NCBI GenBank assembly: GCA_965213525.1 | Contig: OZ243889.1 | Location: forward strand, 62,001 to 126,000 | From: G965213525 sp965213525 | Lineage (GTDB): Bacteria; Actinomycetota; Acidimicrobiia; Acidimicrobiales; Poriferisodalaceae | DNA length: 64,000 bases | Direction: 5' to 3' | In this document: positions 58,571 to 64,000 of the stretch, piece after piece | How positions within the stretch are numbered: the stretch's first letter is position 1 | Layout: every line of letters starts with the position of its first letter | The notes under the pieces: generated by a model | Seen by the model: only the letters and a program-made list of their open reading frames with translations | The model's database searches: none | What the model was told of the DNA's origin: nothing | Program-made: the position numbers and the translations under genes

Positions 58571-60592
58571 GTGGGCCACCGCAACTCGACGACCGCTGCG
58601 CACCGGCCGAGGCTCGTGCTCGGCGCCCTGACCGCTGCGATCGTGATGACCACGACCGCCGCCACCTCACAGCCCGGTGCACTCGCCGCAGCGGCCCCGG
58701 CTGTCGTCGCTGCGACCCCGGCCGCCGCAGCGGAGGCACCTCCGGGCGACGATGCGACCGACATCGAGGTCGCGGCGCTGGTCGGCACTGCGTCCGGCGG
58801 CGGGTACCTGGTGGTCGGCGCCGACGGGAGGGTCGTCCCCTACGGCGACGCCCCGTTCTGGGGGTCGGCAGCCGGACTCGGGCTGGTCGCGCCGGTGGTG
58901 GCCGCAGCGATGACCCCGGGTGACCGCGGCTACTGGCTCGTGACCGCTGACGGCGGCGTGTTCGCCTTCGGCGATGCTGCGTTCTGGGGGTCGGCCGCCG
59001 AGCTGCCGCTCGTCGCCCCGATCGTCGACCTCGTGCCCACCGCCACCGGTGACGGCTACCTGCTGATCGCCGCCGACGGCGGCGTGTTCGCCTACGGCGC
59101 CGCCCGCTTCGCCGGGTCACTCGGTGGTCTGGCGCTCAACGCCCCGATCGTCGACGCCGCCCCTGGCCCTGGCACCGTCGGCGGTGGCACCGGGACCGGC
59201 GGGTACACGCTGGTGGCCGCTGACGGCGGGGTGTTCGCCTTCGGGGGCGCGCCGTTCCGGGGATCGGCGGCCACGTTGGCGCTCGCCGCCCCGGTCATGG
59301 CCGTGGCGCCGACCCGGGGGGGCGGCGGATACCACCTGGTGGCGTCCGACGGCGGCGTGTTCGCCTACGGCGACGCCGCGTTCTGGGGCTCGGCGGCTGG
59401 GCTCGGGGTGCGCTTCACCGCCGCTGCCGCCACCCCCGACGGTGGCGGCTACTGGCTCATGACCGCCGACGGGTTCCTCCAGGTCTACGGCACCGCTCCC
59501 CGACTGGGTGCGCCCCGGCCCGGTCCGCCCCGCCCGCCCGTCGAGCCGACCCTGGCGCCGGTGGCGGCGGGGTTCGCCGAACCCGTCGCCGCCGTGGTCG
59601 CCCCCGACGGACAGGTCCACGTCGCCGAACGGGCCGGAGTCGTGCGCCGGGGCCTTGACCCAGCCGGGCCCGTGGTCCTCGATCTGCGTCGGCTCACGAC
59701 CACCTCGAGCGAGCGGGGGCTGCTCGGCCTCGCGTACGCCCCCGACGGCGCCCACCTCTACGTCAGCCACACCGACGACGGCGGTGACCTTCGGATCGCC
59801 GCCTACGACGTCACCGCCGGCGGATCCGGCGATGTCGGCACCCCCACCCAGGTCGACGCCGCCAGCCGCCGCGACCTCATCGTCATCGACCAGCCGTTCG
59901 GCAACCACAACGGTGGCGATCTGCACTTCGGTCCCGACGGGTACCTGTGGATCGCCAGCGGCGACGGCGGCTCGGCCGGTGACCCCGCCGGCAACGCCCA
60001 ACGCCTCGATGTGCTGCTCGGCAAGCTGCTGCGCATCGACCCCACCCCCGACGCCGCCGAGCCCTACCGCATCCCCCCCGACAACCCGTTCGTCGGCCGG
60101 CCCGGGGCCCGCCCGGAGATCTGGGCGTACGGGTTGCGCAACCCGTGGCGCTTCTCGTTCGATCCGGCGACCGGTGACCTATGGATCGGCGACGTCGGCC
60201 AGGGACGCCGTGAGGAGGTCGATCTGTTGCCCGCCGGCGCGCCCGGCGGCGCCAACCTCGGCTGGAACCTGCGCGAGGGCACCCTGGCGTTCCGGGGGTC
60301 ACCGCCGGCGGGGCACGTTCCGCCGATCCACGAGTACGGCCACGCCGCCGGGCGCTGCTCGATCACAGGGGGCGTCGTGGTGCGGGGCGAGTCCTTGGGT
60401 GACCTCCACGGCTCCTACGTCTTCGGCGACCACTGCACCGGGGAGATCTGGGCGCTGCGCATGGTCGACGGGCGCACCGAGGTCCGCCCCCTCGATGTGC
60501 GGGTGCCGCGCCTGGTGTCCTTCGCCGCCCTCGACGACGGCGAGATCTTGGTGCTGTCGCTGTCCGGGTCGATCTCCCGCCTCACCGGCTGA
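58571..60592 (+). CDS. secreted fusion of ADGGVFAFGDA propeller and PQQ-dependent sugar dehydrogenase
   Basis: This is a 673-residue secreted protein. A signal peptide (VLGALTAAIVMTTTAATSQPGALAAA) is followed from about residue 70 to 320 by six blades of the GYWLV.ADGGVFAFGDA type (FWGSAA linkers). Residues about 325-670 form a soluble glucose/sorbosone dehydrogenase-type PQQ domain: ERGLLGLAYAPDG, PFGNHNGGDLHFGPDGYLWIASGDGG, LGKLLRIDP, GLRNPWRFSFD, GDVGQGRREEVD. The His/Asn of the active site are present. It likely oxidises extracellular sugars with PQQ and Ca, while the front part binds cell-wall or glycan. The tail overlaps the convergent gene by 11 bp. The start is GTG. Confidence 0.85.
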   Translation: MGHRNSTTAAHRPRLVLGALTAAIVMTTTAATSQPGALAAAAPAVVAATPAAAAEAPPGDDATDIEVAALVGTASGGGYLVVGADGRVVPYGDAPFWGSAAGLGLVAPVVAAAMTPGDRGYWLVTADGGVFAFGDAAFWGSAAELPLVAPIVDLVPTATGDGYLLIAADGGVFAYGAARFAGSLGGLALNAPIVDAAPGPGTVGGGTGTGGYTLVAADGGVFAFGGAPFRGSAATLALAAPVMAVAPTRGGGGYHLVASDGGVFAYGDAAFWGSAAGLGVRFTAAAATPDGGGYWLMTADGFLQVYGTAPRLGAPRPGPPRPPVEPTLAPVAAGFAEPVAAVVAPDGQVHVAERAGVVRRGLDPAGPVVLDLRRLTTTSSERGLLGLAYAPDGAHLYVSHTDDGGDLRIAAYDVTAGGSGDVGTPTQVDAASRRDLIVIDQPFGNHNGGDLHFGPDGYLWIASGDGGSAGDPAGNAQRLDVLLGKLLRIDPTPDAAEPYRIPPDNPFVGRPGARPEIWAYGLRNPWRFSFDPATGDLWIGDVGQGRREEVDLLPAGAPGGANLGWNLREGTLAFRGSPPAGHVPPIHEYGHAAGRCSITGGVVVRGESLGDLHGSYVFGDHCTGEIWALRMVDGRTEVRPLDVRVPRLVSFAALDDGEILVLSLSGSISRLTG

Positions 60593-62267
60593 GGCGGTCG
60601 CGGTCCACGATCGAGTGGATCGCCCCGGCCCGGGTGCCGACCACGATGCGTCCGTCCCACACCGCCGGGCTCGACTCGATGCAGCCACCGAGCTCGATCG
60701 ACCACAGCTCGCTGGGAGCCGTCGTCGTGTCGGCCACGTCGAAGGCGTGGAGGACCCCGGCGCAGTCGCCCTGGATCAGCACGTCATCGACGACGGTGGG
60801 ACTGGACCAGAGGGGGCCGGGCAGGCGGAGCGTCCAGCGCACCTCGCCGGTGTCGCGGTCGATGCCGAGCACCCGCCCGCCGTTGGTGGGCACGATCCAC
60901 AGGTCGCGGTGCAGGGCTCCGGTGGCCCAGATGCCACCGTCCAGCACCTCGTCGTCACGCACCGACCAGACCACGGGGTCATCGGGCCGCGAGGGATCGA
61001 GCTTGATGATCTGGCCGAGCTCGGCCGAACGGGCCGTGGCGCGCTCGTACTCGACGCCGACGTAGAGGAAGCCGTCCTCGTCGACCACGACGGTGGCGTC
61101 GGTGTCGTCGCCCACCCAGTAGCGGAACGTCTGGACCGGCGGACCGTCCCCGGTGAGCGAGTCGGCGTCCCAGCCCTGGACGAGCCCGCCGGAGTTGGCG
61201 AAGTACACGGTGTCGCCGCTGATGGCCACCGACGATTCGATCGAGACGTTGCGTCCGACGGCGTCGAGCAGCGCCTGGTCGTAACCGGGCACGACGGACT
61301 CGATCTGGGGGTCGACGACGACCTGCCCTGCGGCGTCGTAGCCCCGGTTCAGCTCGGCGACGTAGAGCAGCGCGTTCTCGCTGCCCTCGAAGAGGTGGTC
61401 GTCGATGACGAGGCCAGAGCCGTCCCAGTCGTTGTTCCACAAGCCACCGTCGGCGTCGTTGGCCGAGACCCGCCACAGCTCACGCAGCTCGTCGCCGTCG
61501 AAGGCGATGATGCGGTACAGGTCGTCGCGCGACCCCGTGTAGAGGAGCGGGTAGCCGTCGGGATCGACGGTGACCGACCCCTTGATGATGTCGCCGGTGT
61601 CGAAGGGGACGAAGAGCTGTTCGCCGGTGTCGCCGTCGAGGAGGTGGACCCGTCGGTCATAGGCGCCGAAGGCCACCCAGGTGCGTCCATCTCGCTCCCA
61701 CAACGCCGGCTGCCCAGTCCAGCCCGTGCCGCACCACGTGCGGGCCACCCCGCCCACCGTCGATTCGCCGCACAGGCCGCCGGTCTCGGGGTAGCGCCAC
61801 TCGACGATCGGGTCAGACGGCACCGGGCCCTGGCCGTGGAAGCTGCGGGTGGGACTGCCCCGGAAGGTGAGCACGCCCTCGACCTCCTCGCTCCAGGGCT
61901 CACCCACGCTGAGCGGATCGACCCAGCCGTCATAGGGCGGCCGACTGGGGGTCGAGGCGAGGTCATCCGCCGACGCCTCGCTTTGGCCATCGCCGTCACC
62001 TTCGCTGTCGCCGGGGTCGTCGAGGCCGTCGGTCAGAGGCTCGGGCTGGTCAGCTCCGTCGGTCTCGTCAGCCACGTCGGCGTCCGGTGGGTCTTCCGAC
62101 GGTTCCGTGGGCGGGGAGGTGGACGCGTCGAGGGCCACCTCGTCGCCCGGATCGGTGTCGTCGATCACCAGGCTGAGACCGCCCACGGTGAGGCCGCCGA
62201 GGGCCACGACGGCTCCGGCGACCATCGACAGGCGGACCAGCGGCGGTCGTCGTCGGTGCTCGGGCAC
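60582..62267 (-). CDS. membrane-anchored PQQ-like beta-propeller protein
   Basis: This is a 561-residue protein. An N-terminal helix (LVRLSMVAGAVVALGGLTVGGLSLV) anchors or exports it. An acidic Asp/Glu/Pro linker reaches to about residue 115. A propeller follows with PQQ-like blades (WVAFGAYDRRVHLLDGDTGEQL, GRVLGIDRDTGEVRWTLRLPGPLWSSPTVVDDVLIQGDCAGVLHAFD, SSPAVWDGRIVVGTRAGAIHSI). GGLWNNDWDGSG and paired cysteines GLCGES/TWCGTG are visible. The function is unknown; it could be an electron-transfer or binding propeller. GTG 62267 was chosen; ATG 62309 is an alternative. It converges with the gene above, overlapping it by 11 bp. Confidence 0.78.
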   Translation of the reverse strand: MPEHRRRPPLVRLSMVAGAVVALGGLTVGGLSLVIDDTDPGDEVALDASTSPPTEPSEDPPDADVADETDGADQPEPLTDGLDDPGDSEGDGDGQSEASADDLASTPSRPPYDGWVDPLSVGEPWSEEVEGVLTFRGSPTRSFHGQGPVPSDPIVEWRYPETGGLCGESTVGGVARTWCGTGWTGQPALWERDGRTWVAFGAYDRRVHLLDGDTGEQLFVPFDTGDIIKGSVTVDPDGYPLLYTGSRDDLYRIIAFDGDELRELWRVSANDADGGLWNNDWDGSGLVIDDHLFEGSENALLYVAELNRGYDAAGQVVVDPQIESVVPGYDQALLDAVGRNVSIESSVAISGDTVYFANSGGLVQGWDADSLTGDGPPVQTFRYWVGDDTDATVVVDEDGFLYVGVEYERATARSAELGQIIKLDPSRPDDPVVWSVRDDEVLDGGIWATGALHRDLWIVPTNGGRVLGIDRDTGEVRWTLRLPGPLWSSPTVVDDVLIQGDCAGVLHAFDVADTTTAPSELWSIELGGCIESSPAVWDGRIVVGTRAGAIHSIVDRDRLSR

Positions 62268-62350
62268 GGCGTGTGAAGCTACCCGCGGCCACCGCGGCGT
62301 CCTGGGCATGCACCCCGGCGGTAGTCTCGGCTGCCGCCGGGAGGGAACGG

Positions 62351-64000
62351 GTGGCGCGTCGACGCAAGGCCGAGTACGAGTACCGGCCGCAGTACGTCCA
62401 CAACGAGCTTGGTCGCAACCTGGCGTTCCTCGCCCTGGCGGCCGGCATCCTCGCTGCGTCGGCGTGGTTGTTCCCCCGGGTGATCTCGGGCGAGGACGAT
62501 CCAGCCACCGCGCCCGAGACGACCGAGGCCCCCGAGGTCGACGACGAGCCCGACGGCACCGATGGCACCGGGCGCTTCGAGCCGACGACGCTGTCCGCCG
62601 ATCATCGTTGGGTGGGCTCGCGTGACGAGATCGACCCCGCCCCGCCCTACGACGTCGAGCATCGCGTCGTGCTCGGGGTCGAGGGTCCCGACGGCGAGAT
62701 CGTCCCCGCGGTGGTCATCGCGGTGAGCACCCCGGGCTCGCCCCCTCCCATCGAGTTCGACCCGGCCCAGGTGCCCTATGACGTCGTCCCCCGGGGCGAT
62801 GCGGCCTACCTGGTGAGCGCAGCCGAAGGCCTCGACGTCGAGCACGTCCTCGTGCGACGGGAGGACGGCCGCGAGCTGTGGGTCACAGCCCGGGGGCTGC
62901 CGACCGACACGCTGCTCGATCTCGTCGCAAGCGTGACGGTGCTCGATCCCGCCGCCCCGCCCCCGCCCCCACCTGAGGTCGTCGAGGGTGCCCCCGGAGG
63001 TGATCCGCCCGTCGATGACCCCCTTGCCGAGCAGGGCCCTCAGGACCCTGCCGCCAACCCCGTCGCGGTCGACCCCGCCGCCGATCCGGGCCCCGACGAG
63101 GCCACCGCCGACCCAGCCGTCGACGATCCGGCCGCCGTCGAGGGTCCTGTCGGCGAGCCGGCTGGGAGCGCAGAGGACGGATCGGTCGAAGGTGCAGCCA
63201 CCGATCCGGCGGTCACCGACTCCGACGTCACCGCAGAGGGCGCCGACGGTGAGGGCGCCGACGGTGAGGGCGCCGACGGTGAGGGCGCCGAGGGTGAGGG
63301 CGCCGAGGGTGAGGGCGCCGAGGTGCCAGCCGAGCCGCTCGTGGTCACCGTCGGTGCGCCCGGAGCGCTGGAGGTGCTGTCCGAGGGGCCCGTCACCGAG
63401 GCAGAGCGCCAGAGCGTCATCGACAACTTCGCCGTGCCCGGACAGGCCGAAGGAGCGCTGACGGTCACCCACATCAGCGGCGCTCGTGACCTCGACCCGG
63501 TGGCCCTGGCCGCTCTCGGAGGCGGGGCGCGGCTGGTCGAGGTCCGGGGCACGACAGGGGTGTTCGACGGTGATCTGATCTGGCGTGAGCGAGACGACCT
63601 GGTGATCGAGCTCGCCGGGCAGGGGTACTCCGAGCTCGAGCTGCTCGAGGCCGCCGACGGCCTCTTCGAGCTGAGCCCTGAGGGCCTGAACCGCCGGCGC
63701 CCACCCGCCGAGGAGGTCGAGCTGGTCGGACCGACCGCAGCGCCCGACGCCGAGTTCGACGTCGAAGCTGCCGGTCGGCCGGTCGAGCTCGTCGACGGCG
63801 TGACCAGCGACCCGCCGTTCATCGCCGGCCAGGTCGTCGGTCCCGTCGTGGAGGTCGGGCGCATCGACGGCACCCAGATCGATGTCTTCACCTGGCAGCG
63901 GGGCGATGGCGCCTACCGCGAGTGCGTGGGCGTGGTCGGTCCGGGGGTCGAACAGGTCCGCTGCCTGGCCGAGGAGGACCGGGTGGACGGGCCCACCCGC
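62351..64000 (+). CDS. single-pass membrane protein with acidic repeats, cut by window end
   Basis: The gene reads 550 codons to the window edge without a stop. GTG 62351 follows a strong GGGAGG. A short basic cytoplasmic head, VARRRKAEYEYRPQYV, is followed by one helix (residues about 24-41), so the bulk is outside the membrane. A long Pro/Asp/Glu/Ala-rich region contains six GEGAD/GEGAE repeats (63236-63325), after which folded domain-like sequence resumes (VVTVGAPGALEVLSEG, VFDGDLIWRERDDLVIELAGQGYSELELL). I recognise no family; it may be a cell-surface structural protein. Confidence 0.75.
   Translation, partial: MARRRKAEYEYRPQYVHNELGRNLAFLALAAGILAASAWLFPRVISGEDDPATAPETTEAPEVDDEPDGTDGTGRFEPTTLSADHRWVGSRDEIDPAPPYDVEHRVVLGVEGPDGEIVPAVVIAVSTPGSPPPIEFDPAQVPYDVVPRGDAAYLVSAAEGLDVEHVLVRREDGRELWVTARGLPTDTLLDLVASVTVLDPAAPPPPPPEVVEGAPGGDPPVDDPLAEQGPQDPAANPVAVDPAADPGPDEATADPAVDDPAAVEGPVGEPAGSAEDGSVEGAATDPAVTDSDVTAEGADGEGADGEGADGEGAEGEGAEGEGAEVPAEPLVVTVGAPGALEVLSEGPVTEAERQSVIDNFAVPGQAEGALTVTHISGARDLDPVALAALGGGARLVEVRGTTGVFDGDLIWRERDDLVIELAGQGYSELELLEAADGLFELSPEGLNRRRPPAEEVELVGPTAAPDAEFDVEAAGRPVELVDGVTSDPPFIAGQVVGPVVEVGRIDGTQIDVFTWQRGDGAYRECVGVVGPGVEQVRCLAEEDRVDGPTR
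63236..63325. repeat. 15-bp tandem repeat, six copies
   Basis: The unit GAGGGCGCCGACGGT (last three copies with GAG for GAC) encodes GEGAD or GEGAE six times within the gene at 62351. Because the unit is a multiple of three, the frame is kept. Confidence 0.9.

Noticed and set aside
59508..62276. A 922-residue plus-strand open frame crossing two genes
   Set aside because: It runs out of frame through the PQQ dehydrogenase gene and antisense through the next gene. Composition is low-complexity Pro/Arg/Thr and it matches nothing.

Overview
The window is about 64 kb of very GC-rich DNA with many GTG starts, dense packing and 4-base GTGA or ATGA stop/start overlaps. Several features point to a high-GC actinomycete: a mycothiol-dependent nitroreductase relative, a DUF222/HNH '13E12-type' gene, and secreted propellers with 'ADGGVFAFGDA' repeats. 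The last suggest class Acidimicrobiia (an inference; there is no 16S rRNA here). No rRNA, CRISPR array or intact transposon was seen.

Layout. 1-3.5 kb: an alpha/beta hydrolase cut by the window edge, an unknown gene, glutamyl-tRNA synthetase and a YdcF-like protein. 3.5-5.5 kb: tRNA-Gln(CUG), tRNA-Glu(CUC), a MazEF-type toxin-antitoxin pair, an IS3-type remnant and a lipoprotein, which reads as a small accessory patch behind the tRNAs. 5.6-40 kb: a large surface-glycan region. It holds a TagA/WecB-type transferase, many glycosyltransferases (several multi-domain fusions), a Wzz-like chain-length protein with a degenerate kinase domain, an O-antigen-ligase-like protein, an MBOAT/SGNH acetylation pair, an ABC exporter, two GH74-like secreted propellers and six PAPS-type sulfotransferases. 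Together they look like a factory for an acetylated, sulfated extracellular polysaccharide or glycoconjugate.

40-54 kb: central metabolism and housekeeping: a ThDP enzyme, an App1-like phosphatase, a CHAD protein, a siderophore-interacting flavoprotein, pyruvate phosphate dikinase, an unusual crotonase, an HrpA-like helicase and YaaA. 53.8-54.5 kb: a homologue of Rv2466c (mycothiol-dependent nitroreductase) in which an in-frame UGA replaces the first active-site cysteine (U-P-W-C). An 8-bp hairpin with a G-first loop follows 14 nt later, so this is a candidate selenoprotein with its own SECIS element. I consider it the most interesting item in the window.

54.5-64 kb: small membrane proteins, a frameshifted DUF222/HNH gene, a proline-rich repeat ORF, a short-chain dehydrogenase, a secreted fusion of an ADGGVFAFGDA propeller with a PQQ sugar dehydrogenase domain, a PQQ-like propeller protein, and a repeat-containing membrane-anchored protein that runs off the end.
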